64,000 nucleotides of DNA from Pseudobacter ginsenosidimutans (lineage in GTDB: Bacteria; Bacteroidota; Bacteroidia; Chitinophagales; Chitinophagaceae). Shown piece by piece: positions 1 to 10,247 of this stretch (its first letter is position 1; each line of letters opens with the position of its first letter). Under the pieces are notes generated by a model. That model did no database searches, was not told the DNA's origin, and saw nothing but the letters and a program-made list of their open reading frames with translations. Where the stretch lies: contig NZ_CP042431.1 of NCBI RefSeq assembly GCF_007970185.1, positions 7,733,342-7,797,341 of the forward strand, read 5' to 3'. The position numbers were made by a program, and so were the translations under genes.

Positions 1-290
1 TCTCCATCCAGGTTGTATTTCCGCTGCATATCGCCGGCAGCAATATCCTGTAATATGAAATCGTTGCGCACTACCAGTCCCCTGTTCCAGGCCCAGTTAC
101 CGATCACGTTCAATCGAGTGCTGAGCAGCTGGTAACTGAAATTCACCGCAGAGCTGAGTGTACCGATCTTTGGATCGAAATCAACCTGCTCTGGCGTGAT
201 CCTTCCCACAGGATCTTCATACAAATATTTCTTACAACCGATACTGCCGGTGAGTAACAAAGAAGCAGCGATAATATGAATAGGTTTCAT
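1..290 (-). CDS. SusD/RagB-family lipoprotein, N-terminal part (cut by window edge)
   Basis: About 96 residues are visible, reading MKPIHIIAASLLLTGSIGCK at the start. This is a lipoprotein signal peptide with lipobox GSIGC, followed by KYLYEDPVGRITPEQV. A Cys-Lys-Lys-Tyr-Leu start with an early 'P.g.it' segment is typical of SusD-type surface glycan- or peptide-binding lipoproteins. The gene begins 22 bases after the stop of the SusC-type receptor on the same strand, the invariant susC-susD order. The protein would sit on the outer membrane as the lid of that transporter. Most of the protein lies outside the window, so the substrate cannot be judged. Confidence 0.85.
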   Translation of the reverse strand, partial: MKPIHIIAASLLLTGSIGCKKYLYEDPVGRITPEQVDFDPKIGTLSSAVNFSYQLLSTRLNVIGNWAWNRGLVVRNDFILQDIAAGDMQRKYNLDG

Positions 291-311
291 GATGTTCGAT
301 TTTAGCACTGA

Positions 312-3300
312 TTAGAAATTGATGTTTACACCAAAGAGAATGGCCCTTGAAAGCGGATAGGTTCCCATGTCCAGCATATCTGTGGATTCAGGATCGAGGC
401 CGGTGTAATCGGTGATGGTAAATACATTCTGAGCAGAAACATACACTCTCAGGTTCTGGATCCCGGGCGCCATTCTTTTCAAAACATTTTTGAATGAATA
501 GCCCAGTTCGATGTTCTTGAGACGCAGGTAGGAGGCATCTTCCACGAAAATGCTGCTGACCCTGCTGCTGCCATTGTCCTTTGTGGTAGCAATAGGAATG
601 GAATTGCTGGTTCCCTCTCCATGCCATGAACCCAGTGTGCGGGTACTATGGTTGAATGGACGTGTATCGTAATCAGTGATCTTCTTAAGGTCATTGTATT
701 TATCTACATCCTGAACGCCCTGGAAGAGAATGTTCAGATCGAAGCCTTTGTAGCTACCGGTAAGGGTCAGGCCATAAGTATATTTCGGATTCGGATTGCC
801 GATGAAAGTTCGGTCGGAGCTATTGATCACGCCATCATTGTTCCTGTCCTCAAATTTGATATAACCCGGAAGCGGTTTGATATTACCAGGTGTATTGGGA
901 AGATGTTTATCGATCTCCGCCTGGTTCTGATAGATACCGATCATATTGTAACCGTAGAAAGCACCAAGAGGCTGGCCGACGGTAGTTCTGTAAACATCAC
1001 CCGCAATGATCGGCATGTTGGCATGCAGATGGTCTACATTGTTTTTGATGGTGGCAAAGTTGGCATTGATGCCGTATTTGAATTCGCCGGTAGTGTTCCT
1101 GTAACCGAGCGCAATTTCAAAACCTTTATTGCTTACATCGCCTGCATTCACACTGGTAGCTTCCAATGTACCATAGATCTCCGGCAGGGAAAGCGGCAGC
1201 AGGATATCGGAAGTTTTCTTCACGAAATAGTCTATACTCAATGTCAGCTTGTTCCTCAGTAAAGCGAGGTCTGCACCGATATTGGTTTGCGTGGTGGTTT
1301 CCCATTTAAGATCGGGATTACCCATCCTGATCAGCCTGTACCGGCCTTCCTGTAATGTGAACAAGGTCTTATACACATAGTAAGGAAGTTCCTGATTACC
1401 CAATGATCCAACGCTGGCGCGTAAGCGCAGATCATCCAGCCAGCTGATATCACGCATGAAATTCTCTTCGCTGATGCGCCAACCAACCGACATGGAAGGG
1501 AAATATCCCCATCTTTTGTTTTCACCAAAATTGGAGGAAGCATCTGCCCTGAAATTGGCCGTCAGCATATATTTGGAGTCGTAGGTATACGTGGCCGTTC
1601 CGAAGAAAGAGAAGAGGCCGAGATCACTTCCGGAACCGCCGTTCCAAACATCAGTTTGTGCATTTCCGTAATCCAGGTACTGGAAATTAGGCGTTTCATA
1701 ATCGAACCTGTTCCTGGAACCACCGGTATTGGCCGTTTTCCAGGTGATATACTCAGTACCAGCAAGTGCACTGATCTGGTGCTTGTTGATCCGTTTTGAA
1801 TAATTGAGAGTATTGGTCCAGGTGAAATTCATTTCCTCCCCCCTGTCGTCAGTCAGGGCATTAGGGCGATTCTTCCTACCCATACCCGGGAAGTTTGCAT
1901 TGTTCTCATCATCGCCAAAATTCGGATAGAAGGCTTTGTTATGGGTATAGTTAATGTCAACACCCAGGTTGGTGCGGAACTTCAATTCTTTTTCACGGAG
2001 GAAAGCGTACTCTCCATAAATATTTCCGAAGGTCTTGAACCGGGTCCTTACATCATTGGTAAAATAAGCGAGGGCAACAGGGTTGCTGGTCCACTCATAC
2101 TTATTGGCCTGAAAATCTGTTGGGCTTTTGTAGAAGGGAAGATCAGTGAATGGATCTTCTTTAGACCAGGTTGGATCGGAAGGATCTTTGTAAACCGGGA
2201 TCACTGGCGGACGCAGCATTGCATGGCGGATGATGCCCGGAGCATCTCCTTTTGAAGAGAGCTTATCCTGGGTGGAATGCATCAGTTGCAGGTTGGTGCC
2301 TACCGCCAGCCTGTCGGTAACATTCACATTGAGATTGGAGCGTACGCTGATCCTTTTGTACTGATCACGATCATACACTACAATACCATCCTGTTTGTAA
2401 TAAGCGCCACTTAGAAGGTACTGTACTTTATCTGTACCTCCGCTCAATGTCAACTGAAGATTCTGGGATTTCCCGGTTTCGAAAGTTTCTTTCAGCCAGT
2501 CAGTGTTAGCGAGGTCCGTCCTGTTCTTATCAGCAGTATAGGGATTGTTTCCGCCTGCATTATCAGGATTATTGTTCCAGGTTTCTTCCAGCTTATCCAT
2601 GTACTGCTGTGTATTCAGCATTTTGGGAAGATTGGCAGCCTGCTGTATGCCGGTGAAATAATTAACATCCACCACTGTTTTTCCTTTTCTTCCGCTCTTG
2701 GTGGTGATGAGCACCACGCCGGCAGATCCGCGCGAACCATACATGGCCGCTGCAGACGCATCTTTCAGCACTGTCATGCTCTGAATGTCGGCCGGATTGA
2801 GGAAAGTGATATCACGGGAAGGAACGCCATCCACTACAAAAAGCGGGTTATTGTTACCGATAGTTCCTTCTCCGCGGATGCGGATACTGATCTCATCACC
2901 AGGAGCGCCCGTACTCTGGGTCACCTGCACACCGGCTACTTGTCCCTGCAGCACCTGTGCTACATCGGGTACACGTCTGGCTTCAGCATCGGCCATATTC
3001 ACAGTGGCCACGGCGCCGGTTACTGTTTTCCTGCGTTGTGTATTATAGCCAACAACAATCACTTCTCCCAGGCCATCTTCAGATGATTGCAGGGAAATGA
3101 GCAATACAGTTTGTCCGTTGATGGCCATTTCCTGTTTTTTGTAACCAACATAAGTGATCTCCAATATTCCATTGGATGGGGCGGTAATAGAAAAACTCCC
3201 CAGAGAATCTGTGCTGGTGGAAGCTGTTCCACCTTTTACGCTCACCGTGGCGCCCTCCAGGGGAACACCAGCGGCGGATTGCACTTTTCCGGAAATTCTG

Positions 3301-3425
3301 GTAGGAGTCTGAGCCATGCCTGTAAGAACACAGGCCATGAGAAAGAGAAGTGTAAAAAGCGATTTCATTCCTTTATTAATAAGGTGAAACCGGGAACTGC
3401 CTGTTCGCATTAGATTTTTTTTCAT
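312..3425 (-). CDS. SusC/RagA-family TonB-dependent outer-membrane receptor
   Basis: An outer-membrane importer of about 1037 residues, the usual SusC size. After the signal peptide (hydrophobic stretch ending LTGMAQ) comes a carboxypeptidase-D-regulatory-like domain (ISGKVQSAAGVPLEGATVSV). Next is a plug domain beginning VIVVGYNTQRRK, with the hallmark LFVVDGVPSRD, TVLKDASAAAMYGSRG and GVVLITTKSG, and then the beta-barrel ending in the aromatic FGVNINF. I chose the MKKNLMRTG start at 3425; MKSLFTLL at 3368, preceded by AAAGGA, is an equally possible start. It lies between an HTCS regulator (upstream, same strand) and susD, so HTCS-controlled import of a glycan or similar oligomer is the natural reading (inference). 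The substrate is unknown. Confidence 0.93.
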   Translation of the reverse strand: MKKNLMRTGSSRFHLINKGMKSLFTLLFLMACVLTGMAQTPTRISGKVQSAAGVPLEGATVSVKGGTASTSTDSLGSFSITAPSNGILEITYVGYKKQEMAINGQTVLLISLQSSEDGLGEVIVVGYNTQRRKTVTGAVATVNMADAEARRVPDVAQVLQGQVAGVQVTQSTGAPGDEISIRIRGEGTIGNNNPLFVVDGVPSRDITFLNPADIQSMTVLKDASAAAMYGSRGSAGVVLITTKSGRKGKTVVDVNYFTGIQQAANLPKMLNTQQYMDKLEETWNNNPDNAGGNNPYTADKNRTDLANTDWLKETFETGKSQNLQLTLSGGTDKVQYLLSGAYYKQDGIVVYDRDQYKRISVRSNLNVNVTDRLAVGTNLQLMHSTQDKLSSKGDAPGIIRHAMLRPPVIPVYKDPSDPTWSKEDPFTDLPFYKSPTDFQANKYEWTSNPVALAYFTNDVRTRFKTFGNIYGEYAFLREKELKFRTNLGVDINYTHNKAFYPNFGDDENNANFPGMGRKNRPNALTDDRGEEMNFTWTNTLNYSKRINKHQISALAGTEYITWKTANTGGSRNRFDYETPNFQYLDYGNAQTDVWNGGSGSDLGLFSFFGTATYTYDSKYMLTANFRADASSNFGENKRWGYFPSMSVGWRISEENFMRDISWLDDLRLRASVGSLGNQELPYYVYKTLFTLQEGRYRLIRMGNPDLKWETTTQTNIGADLALLRNKLTLSIDYFVKKTSDILLPLSLPEIYGTLEATSVNAGDVSNKGFEIALGYRNTTGEFKYGINANFATIKNNVDHLHANMPIIAGDVYRTTVGQPLGAFYGYNMIGIYQNQAEIDKHLPNTPGNIKPLPGYIKFEDRNNDGVINSSDRTFIGNPNPKYTYGLTLTGSYKGFDLNILFQGVQDVDKYNDLKKITDYDTRPFNHSTRTLGSWHGEGTSNSIPIATTKDNGSSRVSSIFVEDASYLRLKNIELGYSFKNVLKRMAPGIQNLRVYVSAQNVFTITDYTGLDPESTDMLDMGTYPLSRAILFGVNINF

Positions 3426-3505
3426 ATAGCAGTGGGTTACTGTTTGCAAAAACAAATCGTTAGCATTTGTGATGCTAAAAGTAGTTCAGCCATCCCGCAA
3501 ACCTG

Positions 3506-3537
3506 TGTACTATAGTCTCAAATCCCTGTACTATAGT
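3506..3537. promoter_or_regulatory. Tandem direct repeat before susC, probable HTCS binding site
   Basis: The 11-mer TGTACTATAGT occurs twice, at 3506-3516 and 3527-3537, so the copies are 21 bp apart (two helical turns). The pair lies about 80 bp upstream of the chosen susC start and just after the HTCS gene. AraC-type DNA-binding domains, which HTCS proteins carry at their C-terminus, commonly bind direct repeats with this period. The assignment to the adjacent HTCS is inference. Confidence 0.6.
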
Positions 3538-3573
3538 AACAATTCACAGGCGATAATGCAGTACCAGCCTGCA

Positions 3574-6500
3574 TTATGGTTGTGCAGACTGCTGAAGCCT
3601 GTATTCATTGGGCGCACATTGGTAACGCTTCCTGAACTCCCTGTAGAAATAGGATTGATTGTTGAAACCGGTCCGGTAAAAGATTTCGGACACGGTAAGT
3701 TGGGTGGAAACCAGCATATGGGCAGCATGTTTCAGCCGGATATGTTTGATGAACTCCGCCGGCGTCATATTGGTCATGGTCTTCAATTTCCGGTAGAGCT
3801 GCATTTTACTCATGGCAAGTTCTTTTTCCAGCACGGAGGCATTGAGCTCTACATCGTCCAGGTGATTCTCGATGATGCCCACCAGCGAACTGATGAATTC
3901 CTTATCGGCATCCGGCAGATCGGATTTGCTCAGATCGATCTGGCTATTGCTGTTGAAAATCTCGTTGAGTTTCTCGCGGTACTCCAGGAGTTTCCGGATG
4001 CGCACCTGCAGGTATTTTACATGAAAAGGTTTTGCAATGTATTCATCGGCCCCGGACTCATATCCTTCAATACTATGATCGATGCTGCCGCGGGCAGACA
4101 ACATCACGAAAGGGATCTGGCAGGTGGCAGGCGCATTCTTCACCCGGTTGCAGAGCTCCAGCCCGTCCATATCAGGCATCATCACATCACTGATGATACA
4201 ATCGGGAGTCACCTGCTGCATCAGGTCAAGCGCTTCACGGCCATTGCCGGCTTCATAGATAACATACTGGTCTTTTAAGATATCATTCAGGAGGTAGCGG
4301 ATGCCGGGCTCATCTTCCACTACTAATATGGAGTATCTTTTTTCATCTTTGATCTCTTCGATGATCGCGCGCTTGTTGATCTCTTCGGTATTCACCTGGT
4401 TGATGTCTTCATTCCATTTGGTAACGGAACGATAGAGATAGGATGGCTTTTCGGAAGTACTGCGCTCCTGGTCGCCTGCAGGCTCCGTCATCAGCAATGG
4501 CAACTGCACATGGAAGATGATACGGTCTCCATCCAGGCGGGCATCGATGCTGCCATTCAGCATGGTCACCAGTTGTTTGGTGAAGGCCAGCCCGATGCCG
4601 GTGCCGAATTTTTCCACGCGCGATCCACCGGGCGCCACATAGAACTGGTTGAAGAGCTTATCCAGCTGGTCAGCTTCGATCACACAGCCGGTATTGGACA
4701 CTTCGATATTCAGCAGGTCTGTATGGGTTTCCCGCGATGCGCGTACCAGGATGGTAGTACCGCGTGCCGAATGTTTGAATGCATTGGAGAGAAGATTGAA
4801 GATGATCTTCTCGAGTTTGTCTTTATCAACCCATGCCGTGATCCCATCTTCAATCTCGCGAACATACTGTTTGCCCTCCTGTTCACTGAGCGGAAGAAAA
4901 GGATCGGTGAGATACATGAGCAGTTCCCGGAGGTCCAGGAAGCTGAACTGGTTATTGCTGAAACCGGCTTCCGCCTTGCGGAAATCCAGCAACTGTTGCA
5001 CCAGGTAGGTGAGCCGCGAAGCCTGTTGGTGGATCAGCGGTGTATAATGTGGATTGTTTTCCTGTTGTATCCTTTCGGCCGATCCCATGATGAGTGTGAG
5101 CGGGGTCTGCAATTCATGTGCGATATTGGTGAAGAAACCAAGTTGCTGCTGGTGCAGTTCTTCTTCCTTCACACGCATCAGGTGCTCCACTGCCAGCTGG
5201 TTGCGGATCTCCTGCCGGTTCCTTCGATAGCGGTAGATCATGTATCCGATGAACGAAAGCAAAATGGCATAGGCCAGCAAGGCAGGCCAGCGCAGCCAGA
5301 AATATTGCTGAACGGTGAGCTGGAACAATAAGGTCTCTGTAGTCCAGGTCCCTTCCCCGTTCGACCATTTTATTTTCAATGTATAATCGCCAGGCAGGAT
5401 ATTGCTGTACACGATCTTGCCATTAGTGCCGGAAGTATGCCAGGCTTTATCGTATCCTTCCAGGAACCAGGCGTATTCGCATTTTTCGGCGTTGAGAAAA
5501 CTGAGCGCCTTCACATTGAACTCAAAAAAACCATCCTTCCTTTCCAGCGTATAGGCCGTTGCGTTAGTCTCGCCGGGTTTCAGCACGCGGAAAGCGCCTG
5601 CTGCAATATTATCGCCGCCCATGATCCTGCCGGAAAGCAGGAGCTCCGGCAACCAATCCGTATTGCGGATGCGCGAAGGCAGGAAATAATTGAACCCATA
5701 AATGCCGCCCATGAAAATATAGCCGGCAGGATCTTTCCAGATGGCGCCATCACTGAATTCATTGCTCTGTAATCCATCCATCTGCTGATAATAGGAAACA
5801 GAAGAAGTGGCAGCATCTACCCGCGCAAGGCCCTTGTTGGTGCTCACCCAGATCTGTCCGCCTGCATCTTCACCGATGGCATGGATGGTATTATTCGGCA
5901 ATCCGTTCGCAGTGGTGAATTTATGGAAAACAGGATTCTCGTTTTTCACGTCTGAAGCATTCATCCAGTTGAGTCCATAGCTGGTGCCCACCCAGATGCG
6001 ATCCTTACTATCATAGTACACGGCAATCACATCGTTATTGGATAAGCTTCCATCATAGGTGAATGCTTTGAAGGTTTTGAACTTACCGGTATGTTTATCC
6101 AGTACACTCAGTCCACCATACCTGCAGGCGATCCAGATATACTGATCATTGCCGGCGGCTAGTGAATAGATGATATCGTTCGCCGGACCTGCATTGCTGT
6201 TGGTGAAAATGAATTTCTCCAGGAAGCTCAGTTGCAGCCTGCCTTCAGGGCTTTGCTGAATTTTACAATGCACGATGCCATAGCTGCTGGTGCCCAGCCA
6301 GAGTGAACTGTCTTTGTCCGGAAGGATCGCATATACGGACCCGAATTCAGGGTAACGGTCGTGTCCTTCGATCTCCTGCCAGTGATAGAATTTTTTCCTG
6401 ACGGGGTCATATACGCCGATGCCTTTTCCGTCTGTTCCGATATACACCAGGTGATCAGGGCCGCGCCTGATCGCAAACACGGCATTGTTATCGAGCTGGG

Positions 6501-7698
6501 CCGGGGCACTGAAATAAGTTCTTTGTTCATTGGCGCCATTCGATAACCAGAAATTATCGAAAGAGATGATACCACTTCCCTTTGTGCCCACCCAGAGATC
6601 ACCATTCACTTCGGAGAATGCACGCACGGGCCTGTTGCTGGCCATGCGCTCATTGGAAGTGGCGATGTTTCCAAAGGGTTTTGTTTGCGGAAAGATCTTC
6701 ATGATACCATTGCCATCGGTACCTGCCCATAGGATCTCTTCTGTGCCGGGCTTCCAGGCTGTTACCCGCAACTGCTGCAAGCGGCTGACCTGGTCCGTCA
6801 GGAAATCTGAAGGACGGAAACCTTGATCATAAACACCCACACCCCTGGAGGTCCAGGCAACGAGATAGTGTTGCTGATAAAATGTGATGGCCGCAATACC
6901 TGCCGGCAGATCGGCAACAGGACTGGCTTTGCCGTTGTTAGTATCGAGCTCGCGCAGCAGGTTCAGCGTATTGGTGAAGAAGAAACGATTGCCGCTGATG
7001 AAAAAGTTATTGATTGCCGTTATATCCTGTATCGTCTGCTGGTGCACGAAAGCACTTTCTTTTTTTATGTACACTTCCAGCGACCCTGTATTATTAAGGA
7101 TACAAAGACGGTTATGAGGATCGAAAGCGATCTTCTGCACGCGCGATGGGTGACGCGGCACGGGACAAACGAAAAAACTGTCTGCTGCTGCATCGTATCG
7201 GGTAAGGCCGGATTTCTGCGTCAAACAATAAACATTACCCGCCGTATCCACAGCAAGTTCAAACTCCTGCTCGCTGATCCGGCTTCGGTGGTTCTGCCCG
7301 TAAAAATAATTGGTGAACCTGCCGGAATTCTTATCGTACCTGGACACACCTTCGATGGTACTGATCCAGATATTCTTCTCCCTGTCTTCCGCAATATGCT
7401 TTATCACATTGTTGCCAATGCTTCGCGGATCATTTTCCTTACTATAATTGAACACATGGAAGGCGCTGCCATCGTACATGTTCAAACCATCCCAGGTAGC
7501 GATCCAGAGCAGGTTATCGCTGTCTTTGAATACATCATTGATGGCGCTGTTGGAAAGACCGCTGCGATTGTCGAGATACTGCAGGAAGAATTGCCCGGGT
7601 GCCTGTGCTGAAACGGTCTGTACAAAACATAGCAGTCCTGTCAAGAACAATGCCTGGGCTTTGAATGAGGATCTTATGGCGCGCAATACATTCAGCAT
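3574..7698 (-). CDS. Hybrid two-component system (HTCS) sensor kinase / response regulator / AraC-type activator
   Basis: A single 1374-residue protein holding a complete signalling pathway. It has a signal peptide ending VSAQ and a periplasmic two-bladed-propeller sensor (about 35-660, many 'IW.GT..G' repeats such as LWVGTKGSG and IWVGTSYGLN). A Y_Y_Y domain follows (around 700-760), then one membrane helix (around 775-795) and a HisKA H-box (NIAHELQTPLTLI, His about 861). The ATPase has NLLSNAFKHS and GTGIGLAF. The receiver domain has SILVVEDEP and phospho-acceptor Asp about 1171 in ISDVMMPDMDG, and a C-terminal AraC HTH ends the protein. In Bacteroidota such proteins sense oligosaccharides in the periplasm and switch on the neighbouring polysaccharide-utilisation locus. 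Here susC and susD follow directly on the same strand. Confidence 0.95.
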   Translation of the reverse strand: MLNVLRAIRSSFKAQALFLTGLLCFVQTVSAQAPGQFFLQYLDNRSGLSNSAINDVFKDSDNLLWIATWDGLNMYDGSAFHVFNYSKENDPRSIGNNVIKHIAEDREKNIWISTIEGVSRYDKNSGRFTNYFYGQNHRSRISEQEFELAVDTAGNVYCLTQKSGLTRYDAAADSFFVCPVPRHPSRVQKIAFDPHNRLCILNNTGSLEVYIKKESAFVHQQTIQDITAINNFFISGNRFFFTNTLNLLRELDTNNGKASPVADLPAGIAAITFYQQHYLVAWTSRGVGVYDQGFRPSDFLTDQVSRLQQLRVTAWKPGTEEILWAGTDGNGIMKIFPQTKPFGNIATSNERMASNRPVRAFSEVNGDLWVGTKGSGIISFDNFWLSNGANEQRTYFSAPAQLDNNAVFAIRRGPDHLVYIGTDGKGIGVYDPVRKKFYHWQEIEGHDRYPEFGSVYAILPDKDSSLWLGTSSYGIVHCKIQQSPEGRLQLSFLEKFIFTNSNAGPANDIIYSLAAGNDQYIWIACRYGGLSVLDKHTGKFKTFKAFTYDGSLSNNDVIAVYYDSKDRIWVGTSYGLNWMNASDVKNENPVFHKFTTANGLPNNTIHAIGEDAGGQIWVSTNKGLARVDAATSSVSYYQQMDGLQSNEFSDGAIWKDPAGYIFMGGIYGFNYFLPSRIRNTDWLPELLLSGRIMGGDNIAAGAFRVLKPGETNATAYTLERKDGFFEFNVKALSFLNAEKCEYAWFLEGYDKAWHTSGTNGKIVYSNILPGDYTLKIKWSNGEGTWTTETLLFQLTVQQYFWLRWPALLAYAILLSFIGYMIYRYRRNRQEIRNQLAVEHLMRVKEEELHQQQLGFFTNIAHELQTPLTLIMGSAERIQQENNPHYTPLIHQQASRLTYLVQQLLDFRKAEAGFSNNQFSFLDLRELLMYLTDPFLPLSEQEGKQYVREIEDGITAWVDKDKLEKIIFNLLSNAFKHSARGTTILVRASRETHTDLLNIEVSNTGCVIEADQLDKLFNQFYVAPGGSRVEKFGTGIGLAFTKQLVTMLNGSIDARLDGDRIIFHVQLPLLMTEPAGDQERSTSEKPSYLYRSVTKWNEDINQVNTEEINKRAIIEEIKDEKRYSILVVEDEPGIRYLLNDILKDQYVIYEAGNGREALDLMQQVTPDCIISDVMMPDMDGLELCNRVKNAPATCQIPFVMLSARGSIDHSIEGYESGADEYIAKPFHVKYLQVRIRKLLEYREKLNEIFNSNSQIDLSKSDLPDADKEFISSLVGIIENHLDDVELNASVLEKELAMSKMQLYRKLKTMTNMTPAEFIKHIRLKHAAHMLVSTQLTVSEIFYRTGFNNQSYFYREFRKRYQCAPNEYRLQQSAQP

Positions 7699-7767
7699 AG
7701 CAGGGCTGGATGGGGTGAAGAATCCGGATTGCTACAGCGAATGTAATTTTTTTAACCCAAAGGCGCC

Positions 7768-9972
7768 TTATGCACCCAGGAATTTACCGGTAAGAGAATG
7801 CTCTGCATGCACAATATCCTTCGGTCTTCCTTCAAACACCACTTCACCTCCCCTTCTTCCTCCTTCCGGCCCCAAATCGATGATCCAGTCTGCATTCCGG
7901 ATCACATCCACATTGTGTTCGATCACAATCACCGTATTGCCGCCATCCACCAGGCTATCGATGATGCGGAGCAAATGCCCCACATCAGACATATGCAATC
8001 CGGTGGTTGGCTCATCCAGCACATACACACTGCCCTGCTTATGCAACTCACCAGCCAGTTTGATACGTTGACATTCACCACCCGACAGCGTACTCAAGGG
8101 CTGACCCAGGGTAAGATAATCAAGCCCCACATCATGAATGGCCTTTAGTCTTTTCTTCAATTCCTTTTTTTCAAAAAAATGGAGAGCCTGGTAAACGGTC
8201 ATTTCCAGCACATCGGTAATGGAGCTGCCGTTGAGTTTGTAGTTCAGTACTTCTGTACTGAAACGTTTGCCGCTACAGGTTTCGCAGGGAGAACGTATTG
8301 CTTCCATGAATGCGAGGTCTGTATAGATGAATCCAAGACCGCTGCAATCCGGACAGGCGCCTTTGGAATTGTAGCTGAACAAAGATGGACTTACATTATT
8401 CGCTTTGGCAAACAATCTCCTGATCTCATCCATGATCCCTGTGTAAGTTGCGGGGTTCGACCTGATATTGGTGCTCACGGCAGACTGATCAATGCTGATG
8501 GCTTCCGGCAACCTCTCCAGCAATTCACCATTGATGAGCGAGCTCTTACCCGAGCCCGCCACACCGGTGATCACAGTGAAAATGCCTGTTGGAATTTGTA
8601 CAGTTATATTCTTCAGATTATGACGATTGGCATTCTGCAGGGTAATATGCCCATTCGCTTCGCGATACTTCATTTTCAGTGGCAGGTTACGGTTCATGTA
8701 TTTGGCGGTGAGTGTACCGGATTGAAGCAACCCTTCAAAATTTCCTTCGTATACTATTTCACCGCCGCGTGTTCCTGCATGCGGGCCCACGTCTATGATA
8801 TGATCAGCAGTTCTGATCACTTCAGGATCATGCTCCACTACAATCAGGGTATTGCCTTTATCGCAGAGCTTGCGCAGCATTTCATTCAAACGGTGTACAT
8901 CGCGCGGATGCAGACCAATACTGGGCTCATCGAAAATGTAAATGGTTTCAGTAAGACTGCTTCCCAGATGACGCACCATCTTGATCCGCTGCGATTCTCC
9001 TCCGCTCAGCGAGGAAGTTTCGCGGTTGAGGCTGAGGTATTCCAATCCTATATCGATCATATGCTGTAACCTGTCTGCAATGGCAGGGACCAGCGTTGCA
9101 GCCGTGGGATCATCGATGGCCCGGATATTTTCAATAAGCTCACTGATCTCCATCGCTGCCAGCTCTGCAATGTTCCTTCCATTGATGCGGCAGTTCAATG
9201 CCGCCTGGTTCAAACGCGTACCATTACAGGCATCGCAGTGCGCATAGTTCATGTATTGTTCGAGGCTGGAGATGGTGGACTCTGCCAGGGAACTGGTATC
9301 TCTCTTTATGTACAATCGATTGAACTTCTCAATCACACCTTCAGGTTCCTTTCCGAATAATAGCAGCTCCCATTCTTTCTCTGTATAGTTTTCCAGTTTT
9401 TTATCCAGATCGAATAAACCCGATTGCGCCCAGGATTTCCAGTACCAGCTGTCCACCGCAAATGCAGGGAATGTAATGCCGCCTTCATTCAACGATAAAG
9501 ATCTGTTGAACAGTTTCTCCCTGTTGGCTTCCACTTTTCTTCCCAGTCCATTGCAGACCGGGCACATGCCTGCCGGATCGTTGAAGGAAAACGCATTTGA
9601 ATAACCTGCATGTGGCTTACCAACCCTTGAATACAGCAAGCGGATCAATGAATAGATATCGGTGATGGTGCCTACGGTAGAACGTGAATTCCCTCCCAGC
9701 CTTTGCTGATTGATGATGATAGCTGTTGAGATATTCTCGATGGCATCGGCTTCCGGTTTTTTTGCACGCGGAAGGAAATTCTGTACAAATGTGGTGAAGG
9801 TTTCATTCAACTGCCTTTGGGCTTCTGCGCCAATGGTCTCGAAGGCAATACTTGATTTGCCGGAGCCTGATACACCTGTAAGAACGGTAATACAATTTCG
9901 CGGGATGCGCAGGGAAACGTTTTTAAGATTGTTTTCCCTTGCACCCCGGATCTCGATGAACGGGTATTGCAT
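7768..9972 (-). CDS. UvrA-like ABC ATPase, short form (UvrA2/DrrC type)
   Basis: 734 residues with two ABC modules. Walker A motifs are GVSGSGKSS and GVAGSGKSS, signatures are LSGGESQRIKMVR and LSGGECQRIKLAG, and Walker B/D-loops are IFDEPSIGLHPRD and VLDEPTTGLHMSD. Zn-finger Cys pairs are present (CPVCNG, CDACNG, CPDCSG, CETCSG). True UvrA is about 940 residues. The shorter length and the absence of the UvrB-interaction segment place it with the UvrA2/DrrC-like proteins linked to tolerance of DNA-binding drugs rather than with housekeeping nucleotide-excision repair (family knowledge; subfamily is inference). It lies 11 bases after a small gene on the same strand, probably one transcript. 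Confidence 0.88.
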   Translation of the reverse strand: MQYPFIEIRGARENNLKNVSLRIPRNCITVLTGVSGSGKSSIAFETIGAEAQRQLNETFTTFVQNFLPRAKKPEADAIENISTAIIINQQRLGGNSRSTVGTITDIYSLIRLLYSRVGKPHAGYSNAFSFNDPAGMCPVCNGLGRKVEANREKLFNRSLSLNEGGITFPAFAVDSWYWKSWAQSGLFDLDKKLENYTEKEWELLLFGKEPEGVIEKFNRLYIKRDTSSLAESTISSLEQYMNYAHCDACNGTRLNQAALNCRINGRNIAELAAMEISELIENIRAIDDPTAATLVPAIADRLQHMIDIGLEYLSLNRETSSLSGGESQRIKMVRHLGSSLTETIYIFDEPSIGLHPRDVHRLNEMLRKLCDKGNTLIVVEHDPEVIRTADHIIDVGPHAGTRGGEIVYEGNFEGLLQSGTLTAKYMNRNLPLKMKYREANGHITLQNANRHNLKNITVQIPTGIFTVITGVAGSGKSSLINGELLERLPEAISIDQSAVSTNIRSNPATYTGIMDEIRRLFAKANNVSPSLFSYNSKGACPDCSGLGFIYTDLAFMEAIRSPCETCSGKRFSTEVLNYKLNGSSITDVLEMTVYQALHFFEKKELKKRLKAIHDVGLDYLTLGQPLSTLSGGECQRIKLAGELHKQGSVYVLDEPTTGLHMSDVGHLLRIIDSLVDGGNTVIVIEHNVDVIRNADWIIDLGPEGGRRGGEVVFEGRPKDIVHAEHSLTGKFLGA

Positions 9973-9983
9973 AAGTATATTTT

Positions 9984-10193
9984 TTATGAAAGGACGGAGC
10001 AGGCAAATTGCTGCTCATGGAAAATGGCAATCACTTTTTCTGATACATCCGCTGTTGATACAATGCGAAAGATCCTGTCGCAGTCATCCAGGTCGAAATT
10101 GAGAACGCAGTCGGGGAAAGCCGCGCGCAGCAACAGTTCCATCTTTCTTGCATCTGTATGATGCATCACGTTTGTTTTGAATACTTCCACCAT
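9984..10193 (-). CDS. Small conserved-looking protein upstream of the UvrA-like gene
   Basis: 69 residues starting MVEVFKTNVMHHTDARKMEL, with a later segment FDLDDCDRIFRIVS. The size and beta-alpha-beta look recall the small ferredoxin-like/HMA-fold proteins of Bacteroidota, but there is no CxxC metal motif, so no function is assigned. It is read as real because it starts cleanly, ends 11 bases before the UvrA-like gene on the same strand, and sits opposite no other gene. Its promoter region is shared with the divergent AraC gene and contains a direct repeat. Confidence 0.65.
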   Translation of the reverse strand: MVEVFKTNVMHHTDARKMELLLRAAFPDCVLNFDLDDCDRIFRIVSTADVSEKVIAIFHEQQFACSVLS

Positions 10194-10247
10194 GTTCAGG
10201 ATTTTTACAAATTTGCGCCCATCACAAAAAATCGAAGCTTCAACATC

